From Bacteroidetes bacterium OLB12 (GTDB lineage Bacteria; Bacteroidota; Bacteroidia; Cytophagales; Cyclobacteriaceae), in contig LNFR01000052.1 in assembly GCA_001567185.1 (NCBI GenBank), positions 1 to 64,000 on the forward strand: DNA of 64,000 bases, in the 5' to 3' direction. Below the pieces are notes generated by a model that ran no database searches, was not told the origin of the DNA, and saw only the letters and a program-made list of their open reading frames with translations. Below are positions 45,603 through 55,679 of this stretch, piece after piece; the stretch's first letter is position 1; the number at the start of each line of letters is the position of its first letter. Both the position numbers and the translations under genes were made by a program.

Positions 45603-46715
45603 TTAAATGTTAGTTTTTTCTTTATTGCGAAGCGACCAGATCAAAATGAGAATACCGGCAATAAAAAGTGGTATGCTAAGTATCTGGCCCATGTTGAGTG
45701 CCATTCCTGCTTCAAAGTCAACCTGATCTTCTTTCAGAAACTCGTAGGCAAAGCGCAACCCCCACAGAATAATCATGAATAAACCAAAGATTAAACCGGT
45801 AGGTGTATTTTCTTTTTTGCGATTCCAGATCAGGAACAGGATTACGAATAGTACTACGCATGATATAGACTCGTAAAGTTGTGCCGGATGCCGGGCAATA
45901 CCAAACGTACTGATGCGGGCCGTATAATTTCCATCGCCATCGATATCGGCTTTGTATTTTAATGCTGCCCCCTGGTTATCGATATGCTCGTTGAAGTAGT
46001 TGAGGTAATATTGTACATCACTCTCCAGGTAATTTTTTGCAATCATTTGCTCCACGTTGGGCTTAAAAACCACGTAGATGTAAATGGGTACACGGCCGTT
46101 TGCCCCTTCGGGCAAATCTTTGTTGCGTTCTACCTTTACATATTGTACAGGGCTATCCTTTTTTGAAATAATACTTTCAGTTACCCGGTTTACAAACACC
46201 ACACTTAGCGGATTGTTGGAGGGCAGCCCTATAATTTCCGAATTGAAGAAATTACCCAACCGGATCAAAGCACCGGTAAGGGCAACAACTATTACAATCC
46301 GGTCTAATACCTGCAAATAATTTTGACCAGGTTTTTTCTTTCGGCTGTACAACCACAACGCAAATAAAATTCCTATGGCACCGCCATGGCTGGCCAATCC
46401 CTGTAATCCGGTAAACCGGAATGGAGAAAATTCAAATGGCAGTAAAATGCTAAGCGGGTCTTCAATAAAAAGTTCGGGCTGATAAAAAATGACATGACCC
46501 AAACGGGCACCTAAAATTGTAGCCACTACCATATAGATGGTGAGTGTATCTACGTCCTTTTCTGGTTTGCCTTCTTTTCGATAGATGTAATACAACACTT
46601 GCTGGCTCAATAAAAAACCCACTGCGAAAAGCAATCCATACCAGCGCAGGCCAAACGACCCCATGGAGAAGATTTCAGGACTTGTGTTCCAGATTATATA
46701 ACTTAAGAATGCCAT
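45603..46715 (-). CDS. lgt: Prolipoprotein diacylglyceryl transferase
   Basis: Integral inner-membrane enzyme that adds diacylglycerol to the lipobox cysteine, the first step of lipoprotein maturation. The 370-residue chain has the family motifs: the N-terminal SFGLRWYGLLFAVGF, HGGAIGILFALW, the catalytic region GNFFNSEIIG, and the conserved RHPAQLYES. An insertion of about 80 residues between the GNFFNSE motif and RHPAQLYE (with KKDSPVQYVKVERN) accounts for the greater length compared with the 290-residue Escherichia coli enzyme; such insertions occur in Bacteroidota. Confidence 0.96.
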   Translation of the reverse strand: MAFLSYIIWNTSPEIFSMGSFGLRWYGLLFAVGFLLSQQVLYYIYRKEGKPEKDVDTLTIYMVVATILGARLGHVIFYQPELFIEDPLSILLPFEFSPFRFTGLQGLASHGGAIGILFALWLYSRKKKPGQNYLQVLDRIVIVVALTGALIRLGNFFNSEIIGLPSNNPLSVVFVNRVTESIISKKDSPVQYVKVERNKDLPEGANGRVPIYIYVVFKPNVEQMIAKNYLESDVQYYLNYFNEHIDNQGAALKYKADIDGDGNYTARISTFGIARHPAQLYESISCVVLFVILFLIWNRKKENTPTGLIFGLFMIILWGLRFAYEFLKEDQVDFEAGMALNMGQILSIPLFIAGILILIWSLRNKEKTNI

Positions 46716-46814
46716 AGTCTGTTAATTTTAGCCAACTTCTGTATCAGCAAAGGGCAAATATAAGGGCTATTTGCTCAATCGCCACAGTCTTTAACCTGCC
46801 GATAGGTGTTGATT

Positions 46815-48671
46815 TTAAAGGTTCTCCAACTCGTCCAATTCAACCTTAAAACCTGCCGAAAGGATAGGAAACCGGCACCAACTGCGCGGGTCAACGTTCC
46901 ACTCGTCAAGGTGGAAGGAGGGAGCTAACCGCTCGCGCTTCCATTGATTGGCAGCCCACATTCTGAAAAATTTATGAATGTATGTTTTCAGCGCATGTGC
47001 ACTTGGGTTGCCCGGCAACTCGTGTTTTTGAAGTTGCAGGTAAACCTGAACAGGGGCGAGGCGCTGTTGAATGGCCAATCGTTCTATTTCCAATAAAATG
47101 GGGTAGGGCATCAGGTCTTTTTCATCGGTCTGGGCCCGATCGCCCGGTCGTAATTCGGCCGTAGGTGTAAGGTTGTTTACATAGCGAAGGGCGTCATAGC
47201 CTAATTCTTTTTCGGCCCATGTTAACCATTGCAGAATAAACGGTTTATCAATTCCGGCTATGGGGGCAAGGCTGCCGCTGGTATCTCCATCCATGGTGGC
47301 ATAACCTACATCGCCTTCGCTGCGGTTTGATGTGGTGAGTAAAATCGCTTGTTTAATGTTAGCCAACAACCAGATGATTGGTGAGCGGCTTCGGGCCTGA
47401 ATATTTTGCCGCGCTATATCGTCCTGATCCCAGGTAAGTTTACGGCCTAATACTTTTTCAATTTTACTTTCGTACGATGCTACCTCCTCATCTATTGACC
47501 AATGATGAAACCCTGCCCCAATAGATTGAGCTAATTGCTGCGAGGATATAAAGGTTGCTTCCGATGAATTTTTGGTACGCTGATAGGCACAGGTTAGGAG
47601 TATTCCAGTAATTTCTTTTACAGCGGCTGTTGCCGGAATATTTACTGCCTCACAAAATTTTTCAGCACCTAATTCCGCTACCCCGCGCCTTACCATTTCG
47701 GCAACCAATATGGCACAAAGGGACGAATCCGCTCCACCACTCAGGCTTAGTACATACCCTTTCGCTTTGCTTTTGCGCAGGTAGTCGAACAAGGCCAGCG
47801 ATGTGGCTTTCACAAATTCTTCGTTCTTGTTTTTGCTATCGGTTAACTTGTGTTTTTCTGTTTTATCAGAATCTGAAAAATTCACATCGCACCAAAGCAG
47901 GTTGAATGGCTTTAACGACAACCGGTTATTCAGGTGAATGATTTCACCTTTCAAACCAAAAATAATATCGCCATCGTAAATCATGCGGCCGGCTTCATTA
48001 CCCAACAGGTTAACAAAAAGGTAAGCGCAGTTAAATTTTTTTGATCCGTCTTTAACAGCCTCCTGTTCGCGTAGTTGGCTTTTGCCCATAGCAAAGTGGC
48101 TGGCGCTGGGGTTTAAAATAAGACGCACACCACGCTGAGCCAGCCGGTTTCCCGGGCGGTTTTCTTTTCGCCAGGCATCTTCACAGATTTCAAATCCGAA
48201 TTTGATCCCTTCCAACTCAAAAATAAGATCACCCACCGGAAAGGTGTGGTTATCTCTTGTTAGTTCAATAACGGTGTTTGGTTTCCAGGCATTGAACCAA
48301 CGCGGTTCATAGTGCACTCCATCACGGGCCATATTTTGTTTCAGTACAATGCCCAGTATTTTCTTGTTACTGATTACACATGCTCCATTATAAGTAATGT
48401 TGTCCAAGCGTAACGGTAAACCTACGCAGGCTGTAATATTGGTTGTGTGCGGAATAATTTCGAGCAGCACCTGCCAGGCTTTTTCGCTCAGCCAATCGCT
48501 TAGAAATAAATCTTCGCAGCCATACCCGGTAATGCTTAACTCCGGAAAGCAAAGAAGTTTAACCTGATTGGCTTTAGCAGCTTCAATGGCATCAATTATA
48601 TGAGTTTTGTTTCCCTGCCAGTCTAAGGGAGTTTGGTTTACGGTAGCGCCACCAATTCTAATCGTGCTCAT
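46815..48671 (-). CDS. nadE: Glutamine-dependent NAD+ synthetase
   Basis: Final step of NAD synthesis: amidation of nicotinate adenine dinucleotide with ammonia from glutamine. The 618-residue protein has a nitrilase-type glutaminase domain (1-270) with Glu in CFPELSITGYGCEDLF, Lys in LKQNMARDG and the nucleophile Cys in FEICEDAW, then the synthetase domain with SGGADSSLCAILV (PP-loop) and TSNRSEGDVGYATMDGD. The length fits the two-domain enzyme of Mycobacterium and Bacteroidota type. It begins 11 bases after rnc. Confidence 0.95.
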   Translation of the reverse strand: MSTIRIGGATVNQTPLDWQGNKTHIIDAIEAAKANQVKLLCFPELSITGYGCEDLFLSDWLSEKAWQVLLEIIPHTTNITACVGLPLRLDNITYNGACVISNKKILGIVLKQNMARDGVHYEPRWFNAWKPNTVIELTRDNHTFPVGDLIFELEGIKFGFEICEDAWRKENRPGNRLAQRGVRLILNPSASHFAMGKSQLREQEAVKDGSKKFNCAYLFVNLLGNEAGRMIYDGDIIFGLKGEIIHLNNRLSLKPFNLLWCDVNFSDSDKTEKHKLTDSKNKNEEFVKATSLALFDYLRKSKAKGYVLSLSGGADSSLCAILVAEMVRRGVAELGAEKFCEAVNIPATAAVKEITGILLTCAYQRTKNSSEATFISSQQLAQSIGAGFHHWSIDEEVASYESKIEKVLGRKLTWDQDDIARQNIQARSRSPIIWLLANIKQAILLTTSNRSEGDVGYATMDGDTSGSLAPIAGIDKPFILQWLTWAEKELGYDALRYVNNLTPTAELRPGDRAQTDEKDLMPYPILLEIERLAIQQRLAPVQVYLQLQKHELPGNPSAHALKTYIHKFFRMWAANQWKRERLAPSFHLDEWNVDPRSWCRFPILSAGFKVELDELENL

Positions 48672-48682
48672 TTTTATTACTA

Positions 48683-49403
48683 TCAGATGTTCAACAACTG
48701 GCAGGTTTTTTCAGCGGCATCCTGTTCTGCCTTTTTCTTGGATAACCCGAACCCCTGGCCAAATGCTTCATCGCCCAGGTAAACCTGGGCGGAGAACTCG
48801 CGCGAGTGGCGGCCTTTTTTTATTTCTTCAACTTCAAATCGAATTTCTTTGTTGTTGCGTTGAGCCCATTCAATAACCTTGCTTTTATGGTTGGAGTTTG
48901 AATTTACCACTACTTCCAGATCGAAGTAAGGCTGAATAAGTTTATCAAGAACAAATTTTTTGGTGCGCAGGTACCCTTTGTCCAGGTAGATGGCGCCCAC
49001 CAATGCTTCGAGCGTGTTTCCTAAAATAACGTTTTGTAGTTGAATGTTCTTGTTATCGAATTGCACGATAGCGGCAACACCAATTTTTTTTGCCAGGTGA
49101 TTCAACGATTCGCGGTTTACAATACGCGATCGGATTTCGGTAAGAAAGCCTTCGTCTTTGAAAGGATATTTTTTGAAAAGGTAATCAGCAACGGCTGCAC
49201 CCAGAATGGCATCGCCTAAGTATTCTAATCTTTCGTTGGATTCGCGAAAGCCGTTTTTTTTCTTTGCTGCGCGAACTGTGCAGCGTGGCAAGTTTATATA
49301 AAGCCAGATTGCCTGGTGCAAAGCCGGCAATGGTTTTAATTGCCGTAATTAATTTTTTGTCTTCTTTTGAGTTTGATTTGGCTAAGGAAAGTAAGGTCCA
49401 CAC
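48683..49403 (-). CDS. rnc: Ribonuclease III, frame broken once
   Basis: Double-strand-specific endonuclease for rRNA and mRNA processing. The GTG at 49403, three bases after the fabF stop, starts WTLLSLAKSNSKEDKKL and reads to HSSRSKEK. At eight A on the coding strand (49254-49261 on the plus strand) the frame shifts and the catalytic signature NGFRESNERLEYLGDAILG continues to the end, including the dsRNA-binding domain (VIEWAQRNNKEIRFEVEE, GFGLSKKKAEQDAAEK). Removing one A gives 239 residues, the normal size. Neither part alone is a complete enzyme. Confidence 0.92.
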
Positions 49404-49406
49404 GGC

Positions 49407-50657
49407 TTACTCGGCCTTTTTCAATATAATAGAGGCATTGTGGCCACCAAATCCAAACGTATTGCTAAGCGCAACTTTGATTTCGCGCTTTTGCGCTTTG
49501 TTAAACGTAAGGTTCAGCCGCGAATCCAGGCCATCGTCATCGGTAAAGTGATTGATGGTAGGTGCAACGATGCCTTCTTTTAATGCCATAATGCAAGCCA
49601 GCGCTTCTATGGCTCCTGCTGCTCCTAACAAGTGGCCTGTCATTGATTTGGTAGAGCTGATGTTCATTTTATAAGCTTGCTCTCCAAACACAGCCTGTAT
49701 GGCTTTTATTTCTCCAATATCGCCCAGCGGGGTGGAGGTTCCGTGCGTATTGATATAATCTACTTCTTCGGGTTTTATGCCGGCTTCATCCAGCGCATTT
49801 TGCATTACTTTAATAATGCCGGCTCCTTCCGGATGGGGTGCGGTAATGTGATAGGCATCGGCCGAAAGGCCACCACCAATTACTTCGGCATAAATTTTAG
49901 CGCCTCGTTTTTTGGCATGCTCATATTCTTCCAGAATCAATGCCCCGGCTCCTTCACCTAATACAAAACCATCGCGGTCTTTGTCGTACGGTCGGGATGC
50001 CGTTTCGGGCGAATCGTTTCTTTCGGATAAGGCTTTCATGGCATTAAATCCACCCACGCCTGCCTCGCATACGGCCGCTTCCGATCCACCCGTAACAATT
50101 ACATCGGCTTTGCCTAATCGTAAATAGGTAAAAGCATCGTAAATGGCGTTGGTAGAAGAGGCGCAGGCCGATACGGTTACAAAGTTTGGCCCGCGAAATC
50201 CGTATTTGATTGAAATGTGCCCGGCACTTAAGTCGGCAATCATCTTCGGAATGAAGAACGGATTGAACCGGGGGGTGCCATCGCCTTTGGCGAATGATTT
50301 AACTTCTTCCTGAAAAGTAAACAACCCTCCGATACCTGAACCCCAAATTACCCCCACACGGTCGGGGTTAAGTTCAGTTAGCGGAAGGTTGGAATCAGCT
50401 ATAGCTTCGTCAGCTACTACCATGGCGTATTGTGCGAACGGGTCAAGTTTGCGTCCTTCTTTGCGATCCATAAAGTCTTCAATCTTGAAGTCTTTAACCT
50501 CGCAGGCAAACCTGGTTTTAAAAAGAGAAGCATTAAAGCGTGTAATAGGGGCAGCACCACTCTTTCCGGCTTTTAAACCTTCCCAGTATTGCTGAAGGTT
50601 GTTTCCGATAGGGGTTAATGCGCCTGCACCTGTAACTACTACTCTTTTAAATGTCAT
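49407..50657 (-). CDS. fabF: 3-oxoacyl-ACP synthase II
   Basis: Condensing enzyme that elongates acyl-ACP with malonyl-ACP. The 416-residue thiolase fold has the nucleophile Cys in [15 protein letters not shown] (about residues 161-175), the two catalytic His in [11 protein letters not shown] and [15 protein letters not shown], and the C-terminal [14 protein letters not shown]. It is flanked by acpP (38 bases upstream) and rnc (3 bases downstream), the classical arrangement. Confidence 0.97.
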   Translation of the reverse strand: MTFKRVVVTGAGALTPIGNNLQQYWEGLKAGKSGAAPITRFNASLFKTRFACEVKDFKIEDFMDRKEGRKLDPFAQYAMVVADEAIADSNLPLTELNPDRVGVIWGSGIGGLFTFQEEVKSFAKGDGTPRFNPFFIPKMIADLSAGHISIKYGFRGPNFVTVSACASSTNAIYDAFTYLRLGKADVIVTGGSEAAVCEAGVGGFNAMKALSERNDSPETASRPYDKDRDGFVLGEGAGALILEEYEHAKKRGAKIYAEVIGGGLSADAYHITAPHPEGAGIIKVMQNALDEAGIKPEEVDYINTHGTSTPLGDIGEIKAIQAVFGEQAYKMNISSTKSMTGHLLGAAGAIEALACIMALKEGIVAPTINHFTDDDGLDSRLNLTFNKAQKREIKVALSNTFGFGGHNASIILKKAE

Positions 50658-50695
50658 ACAATCCGTTAATGGAGCAAAAGAACTGACGAAACCTA

Positions 50696-50934
50696 TTATT
50701 TCTTAACGTTCTCTTCGAGGTAAGAAATCGCCTGCCTACGGTGGCAATGTTTTCGGCCTGGTCGTCAGGTATGGAAATGTTAAATTCTTTTTCGAACTCC
50801 ATAATAAGTTCTACGGTGTCCAGCGAGTCGGCACCAAGGTCGTTGGTGAAACTTGCTTCAGGAGTAACTTCAGATTCTTCTACGCCAAGTTTGTCGATGA
50901 TGATCTGTTTTACTTTTTGTGCGATTTCAGACAT
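50696..50934 (-). CDS. acpP: Acyl carrier protein, frame broken once
   Basis: Carries growing fatty acids on phosphopantetheine. The N-terminal 60 residues are standard ([20 protein letters not shown]) with the attachment Ser in [11 protein letters not shown]. After ATVG the frame as written runs into [13 protein letters not shown], unlike any ACP; one additional C near 50738 (GGC-CAG instead of GGCAG) gives [12 protein letters not shown] and TAA at 50696-50698, a normal 79-residue protein. acpP is essential, so the missing base is very probably not real. Confidence 0.93.
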
Positions 50935-51043
50935 GTTTTTAAAGTTTAGAGGATTCAAAAAATCTGTGCAAATAAAGAGATTTGATGCAATATTGTCAAA
51001 ACATTTAAAACTAGCGTTGCTATTGCAAAACAGGTGGCAAAAA

Positions 51044-51467
51044 ATGAAGAAAAAAGCGGCTTGAAATCGAATATTCATTCGATTTTGAGTTAATCGGCAT
51101 AATTTCGTCTGCCAAGGGCTACAAGTTAGCCTGGGAAGTAAATCATATTATGGGTAGCCGGCTTGTTCGCCAGCCCGATTTAACGGTGCTTTTAGATAAA
51201 GATTCTTTTGCCAGTTATGTGTATTATGCCTTTGAAAACGAGGTTAATGTATTAAAACTGTTCCGGAACAAGCCGAATGAGGCCGATCAGATTAAAAATT
51301 TATTAGTACCGGAATTTCCACACTTCGATTACATTTTACTTACCCAGGGCGAGGCCCACATGTCCAGCAATCGATTGCAGGAACTCTTAAAAAATATTCC
51401 TTCCATCGAACTAACTGCTTTTATACCTTTACCGGCCTTAAAATCGAAGGATAACTTTATTTTCTAA
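51044..51467 (+). CDS. IPExxxVDY family protein, frame broken near start
   Basis: Small protein family of unknown function found in Bacteroidota, usually beside pyk and the fatty-acid genes as here. The motif appears as VPEFPHFDY. The frame is open upstream of the ATG at 51150, giving [20 protein letters not shown], but has no start; the ATG at 51044 (MKKK) reaches it if the A6 at 51050-51055 were A5. That yields 140 residues, the size I expect for the family. The gene is divergent from acpP and 17 bases ahead of pyk. Confidence 0.82.
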
Positions 51468-51484
51468 CCCCACCTCAATCGCGC

Positions 51485-52915
51485 ATGGAACAACGTGTTT
51501 CGTATAACAAAACCAAGATCGTAGCAACTATTGGCCCGGCCTCTAACAATAAGGAAATGTTAAAAGCCCTTGCCCGCGAAGGGGTAGATGTATTCAGACT
51601 TAACTTTTCGCACGGCAAGCACGAAGATCACCAAAAGGTGGTGAACTACATTCGTGAAATAAATGATGAGTTGGGAACGCACATTGCCATTTTGCAGGAT
51701 TTGCAAGGTCCCAAAATCCGGGTAAACGAAATGCAGCCCGGAGTTGAGATTAAAGCGGGCGATACCATTATAATTACCACCAAAGAGGTTTTAGGAACGA
51801 AAGACCTTGTTAGTACATCGTACGAAGGGTTGCCTAATGATGTGAAGATTGGTGACATGATTCTGATTGACGATGGTAAGATTGAATTACGGGTTAAAGA
51901 TGTGCGAGGTGTAGAAGTTACGTGTACCATTATCTATGGTGGCCCCCTCAAATCCAGAAAAGGAATAAACCTGCCTTTTACTAAGGTATCAGCTCCATCG
52001 CTTACCGAAAAAGATCTGGAAGACCTGGAGTTTGGTTTGAAAAACAGAGTGGATTGGGTAGCGCTCTCTTTTGTGCGCAAAGCCAAGGATATTGAAACGT
52101 TACGGGCTATCATTAATGCCCACAAGTCAACTACGCGCATCGTAGCTAAAATTGAAAAGCCAGAGGCACTTGAAAATATTGATGAAGTAATTGCCGCTAC
52201 CGATGCGGTGATGGTGGCCCGTGGCGATTTGGGTGTGGAGATATGGATGGAAGAAGTACCTATGGTGCAAAAGATGTTGGTTGAAAAATGCAACCGGGCA
52301 TCTAAACCGGTAATTGTGGCTACTCAAATGATGGAAAGCATGATTGAGAACCCGCGGCCTACCCGTGCCGAAACCAACGATGTTGCGAATGCCGTTATGG
52401 ACGGAGCCGATGCCCTGATGCTTTCGGCCGAAACGGCTGCCGGTAAATACCCGGTGGAGGTAATCCGAAGCATGGTGCGCACCATTGGATCAGTAGAAAA
52501 ACAAGGTAACATTTATTTCCGCTTTCGCGGACTGGATGTGGATTCTCCCAACTACTTTAACGATAGCTTGATTTTAACGGCCTGCAAACTGGCGCAGGAT
52601 GTTAATGCCAAGGCAATTGTTGGCATGACCCAATTAGGCTATGCCGCACTAAAGGCAGCTTCGCACAGACCCAATGCCAATATTTTTGCATTTACCAGCA
52701 ACGATACTATTCTGAATACAATGAACCTGGTGTGGGCCACGCGTGCTTACCATTACGACAAAGCCAGCAGCACCGATGAAACCATTGCCGATGTTGAAAA
52801 GATTCTGAAACGCGATGGCCATGTTAAAACCGGAGATATCTTTATTATTCTGGCCAGCATGCCTATTCAGGAGCGTGGTCGCTCAAATATGATTAAGGTG
52901 CACGTGGTAAATTAA
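51485..52915 (+). CDS. pyk: Pyruvate kinase
   Basis: Last step of glycolysis, phosphoenolpyruvate plus ADP to pyruvate plus ATP. The 476-residue protein contains the TKIVATIGPAS N terminus, RLNFSHGKHEDH, the active-site signature RIVAKIEKPEALENIDE with catalytic Lys, MVARGDLGVEI, and ATQMMESMIENPRPTRAE. The allosteric C-terminal domain is present. It probably forms an operon with the IPExxxVDY gene. Confidence 0.97.
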   Translation: MEQRVSYNKTKIVATIGPASNNKEMLKALAREGVDVFRLNFSHGKHEDHQKVVNYIREINDELGTHIAILQDLQGPKIRVNEMQPGVEIKAGDTIIITTKEVLGTKDLVSTSYEGLPNDVKIGDMILIDDGKIELRVKDVRGVEVTCTIIYGGPLKSRKGINLPFTKVSAPSLTEKDLEDLEFGLKNRVDWVALSFVRKAKDIETLRAIINAHKSTTRIVAKIEKPEALENIDEVIAATDAVMVARGDLGVEIWMEEVPMVQKMLVEKCNRASKPVIVATQMMESMIENPRPTRAETNDVANAVMDGADALMLSAETAAGKYPVEVIRSMVRTIGSVEKQGNIYFRFRGLDVDSPNYFNDSLILTACKLAQDVNAKAIVGMTQLGYAALKAASHRPNANIFAFTSNDTILNTMNLVWATRAYHYDKASSTDETIADVEKILKRDGHVKTGDIFIILASMPIQERGRSNMIKVHVVN

Positions 52916-52947
52916 ATCTGTTTCTGGTTTTAGGTAACCAAAAGCGT

Positions 52948-54477
52948 TTAAAGTTTAGGCGCTACCAGAATTACCTGTTCCTTCTCAACCACTACAGCAC
53001 CGGCCGGATCGCCCTTTCGCTTGCGCACAAACTTTTTGGATGTAACAATAACCGGACAAAGCGAATCGGTTTTGCGTTTGGAGTTGTAGGCAGCTAATTG
53101 CGCAGCCCGTTCAATTACATCTTTAGGAAACTTTTTTCCAGCCTGGTGCTTGATGAGTACGTGCGAACCAGCCACATCTTTGGCATGCAGCCACAAGTCT
53201 TCTTTATAGGCCAGTTTTAAGGTAAGCACATCGTTTGCTTCGGCATTTCGCCCTACCCAAATTCGAAAACCCTTGTGTTCAAACTCATGATAGGGAAGGA
53301 TTTCGTTCTTAGACTTAGGTGTTTGGGAAGCAGGTTGTTTAAGTTGCTTGAGGTCGGTCGTTTTTTCGACATCGGCCAATTGCTGATTCAATTTTTGAAG
53401 CTCGCGGGTTTTTAGCTCAATGGTTCTTTTTAGTTGGTTGATTTCGATTTGTTGATTCTTCGCCTTGCGATAAAATATCTCCGCATTTTTTTGTGGCGAT
53501 AGTTCGGGCTTTAGTTTTATAGTAATCGGTTGGTGGTCGTAAAAACTTATTAGGGTGGTTTGGCTTAATCCGCTGGTAAGTTGATGGAGGTTGGCCATCA
53601 GCAAATCGCCCCAAAGCTGGTAATGCGTGTCGTGCTGAAGTTCTGTTAATTTTTGTTGATTCTTCTTAATGTAATTCTGCCCCGCTTTAATCTGATTATG
53701 CAATGTGGTTGTCTGTTGCTGCTTGCGTGAAGTAAAAGCCTGCTGATATACATACGCTGCAAAAAATGAGTTTAACGCTTCCAGCGGATTATCAAATTGT
53801 TTTAAAACATGGCCAACCGGCAATAGGGAGAGATGAAGGTTGTTTGAATTTTCAACCAGATAATACGTGGGCGACTCCAATGCCTGAATGAGTTGACAGA
53901 ATGCGGGCCACAAATCTTTTTGAGGTAATTCCGTTGTTTTACCTTTCCAATATTGCCACACTAATTTGCCAAACGTAAAGTAATAGACAGGTAGGTCTGC
54001 CTGATGTTTCCAAAAAACAGACTCGCTGAAATCCAGCGGACGGTTTAGTTCAATGAGCGAAAGCGTTAAGTCCTGCTTCAGATGGCCGCGAAAAATGGAT
54101 TTTGCAACTCCCGCGTAAAACAGAATAACGTTAGCCCGGTTACCATGCATTTTAAACAATACGGTTAGCTGGTCTTCCAGTTCCATAGCCAGGCAACGCT
54201 CATTGTCAAAATGGTAGATTTGTTTAACGGGCTTCAGAATAATTTCTGTAAAGAGATCGATGCTGTTTTTGCGTGCGCGATTAAACTGATCGGGAAACGA
54301 CAGGCAGCAAAAAGTGGACTGCAGACTTGCTTTCAGAAAGAAAGACTCGTGCGTATTGTTAAATTCCAATATCAGTTCGTCTTTATTCTGGCTAAAGCAG
54401 GCCACTACCCGATAACCTGAAAGCTTCTGGTGCAATTGCTTGCCGAGTTGTTTTAAGAAATAATAATTGTTGTGCAC
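52948..54477 (-). CDS. NFACT family protein (RqcH/Rqc2-like)
   Basis: 509 residues with the three-part layout of NFACT proteins: an N-terminal domain (about 1-210, including MHGNRANVILF), a long coiled coil (about 245-395), and the C-terminal NFACT-R RNA-binding domain (FRIWVGRNAEANDVLTLKLA, LWLHAKDVAGSHVLIKHQ). In Bacillus, RqcH senses stalled 60S-like subunits and adds alanine tails; whether this shorter form does so is not known to me. It was formerly annotated as a fibronectin-binding protein, which is misleading. MBL hydrolase and a small gene lie upstream on the same strand. Confidence 0.9.
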   Translation of the reverse strand: MHNNYYFLKQLGKQLHQKLSGYRVVACFSQNKDELILEFNNTHESFFLKASLQSTFCCLSFPDQFNRARKNSIDLFTEIILKPVKQIYHFDNERCLAMELEDQLTVLFKMHGNRANVILFYAGVAKSIFRGHLKQDLTLSLIELNRPLDFSESVFWKHQADLPVYYFTFGKLVWQYWKGKTTELPQKDLWPAFCQLIQALESPTYYLVENSNNLHLSLLPVGHVLKQFDNPLEALNSFFAAYVYQQAFTSRKQQQTTTLHNQIKAGQNYIKKNQQKLTELQHDTHYQLWGDLLMANLHQLTSGLSQTTLISFYDHQPITIKLKPELSPQKNAEIFYRKAKNQQIEINQLKRTIELKTRELQKLNQQLADVEKTTDLKQLKQPASQTPKSKNEILPYHEFEHKGFRIWVGRNAEANDVLTLKLAYKEDLWLHAKDVAGSHVLIKHQAGKKFPKDVIERAAQLAAYNSKRKTDSLCPVIVTSKKFVRKRKGDPAGAVVVEKEQVILVAPKL

Positions 54478-54480
54478 AAA

Positions 54481-55242
54481 TCAGGCTTCTATAGTCAGGC
54501 CATCGTAAGCCAAAGCTACTGAATTAGGCAACTCGCGTTCAACAATTTTATGACAGCCCAATTTATGGCTGATGTGAATGAAATAGGTTTGTTTGGCTCC
54601 AATGCGTTCGGCCATAGCCAATGCTTCTTCCAGGTTAAAGTGCGAAAGGTGTTTTTCGCGCTGCAGGGCATTTAAAACCAACGTTTCTGTGCCCTTCAAT
54701 AAATCTAAAGTGGATGCAGGTATTTGGTTGGCATCGGTAATGTAGCTGAAGTTATGGATTCGAAAACCCAACACCGGCAATTGATAATGTAAAACAGGTA
54801 AGGGCTGAATTTTAACTGAACCAATACTAAACAACTCATGATTCAGTTCATGAAGTTTTAGTTGTGGAATGCCAGGATACTTGTTCTTTTCAAATGCGTA
54901 GTAAAATTCGGTTTTGAGTTGCGCCAAAACATCGGCATTTCCATACACCGGCATGTCTTTTTTTTGCAGGTAGTTATAAGCCCGCACATCATCCAGCCCG
55001 GCAATATGATCTTTGTGGCTGTGTGTAAACAGTACTGCATCCAGTTTGTGAATATGCTCGCGCAACATTTGCTGGCGGAAGTCCGGCCCGGTATCAATAA
55101 CCAGGCTAAGCTCATTTACCTGTAGGTGTATAGATGAACGTAACCGTTTGTCGCGGTAATCCAACGATTGGCAAACCTCGCACCCACACCCAATTACAGG
55201 TACACCTTGCGAAGTTCCGGTTCCTAAAAATGTAATTTTCAA
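54481..55242 (-). CDS. MBL-fold metallo-hydrolase (PhnP-like)
   Basis: 253 residues with the beta-lactamase-fold start MKITFLGTGTSQGVPVIGC, a Cys pair (GCGCEVC) typical of PhnP-like phosphodiesterases, and the metal-binding motif THSHKDHIAGLDD (about 77-89), with further His at PVLHYQLP and HFNLEEAL. PhnP acts on cyclic phosphates; the substrate here is not determined. It begins upstream of, and runs into, the NFACT gene with a three-base gap. Confidence 0.9.
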   Translation of the reverse strand: MKITFLGTGTSQGVPVIGCGCEVCQSLDYRDKRLRSSIHLQVNELSLVIDTGPDFRQQMLREHIHKLDAVLFTHSHKDHIAGLDDVRAYNYLQKKDMPVYGNADVLAQLKTEFYYAFEKNKYPGIPQLKLHELNHELFSIGSVKIQPLPVLHYQLPVLGFRIHNFSYITDANQIPASTLDLLKGTETLVLNALQREKHLSHFNLEEALAMAERIGAKQTYFIHISHKLGCHKIVERELPNSVALAYDGLTIEA

Positions 55243-55297
55243 AAAACTAAAACTGGTAAGTTTATTTTTTTACGGGCATTAAAAATGCCCAGGTTGT

Positions 55298-55573
55298 TTA
55301 GTCGTTCTTTACTTCAGCAGCGTGTAGCTCATCGTATAACTTTTTACTCTTTTCAGAAAACCGGGTAGGGTCAAGTTCCAGGTTTTTCAAAATGTCCAAC
55401 AGGGCATTTATTTTTCCTTCTACGGTAAAGAACTTGTTCACAATCATGATCTTCTGCTCTTTCAGCAGGCAATAACCCGATTTGAAATTCCCTTTTTCGT
55501 AGCGCAGGATGTAATCCGATTCGGCAATCAGATCTTCCAGCTTGGTTAAAAATTGATTGGTGTACTTAATCAT
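55298..55573 (-). CDS. Small conserved-looking protein, function unknown
   Basis: 91 residues, mostly helical by composition, without signal peptide or membrane segment. The central VEGKINALLDILKNLELD and the YEKGNFKSGYCLLKE stretch look like a folded soluble protein rather than random frame. It is 55 bases upstream of the MBL hydrolase gene on the same strand, and divergent from miaA. I recall similar small proteins in Cytophagales at comparable positions, but cannot name a family. Confidence 0.7.
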   Translation of the reverse strand: MIKYTNQFLTKLEDLIAESDYILRYEKGNFKSGYCLLKEQKIMIVNKFFTVEGKINALLDILKNLELDPTRFSEKSKKLYDELHAAEVKND

Positions 55574-55679
55574 TCGTAGTGGCGAATTTTAGCTGGCAAG
55601 ATAATCTTAAATTTATGATTTAGGAATTGTGATTAGCGAATTACCATTTGATTGGTTCAATCGTAATTTGTAATTCGTA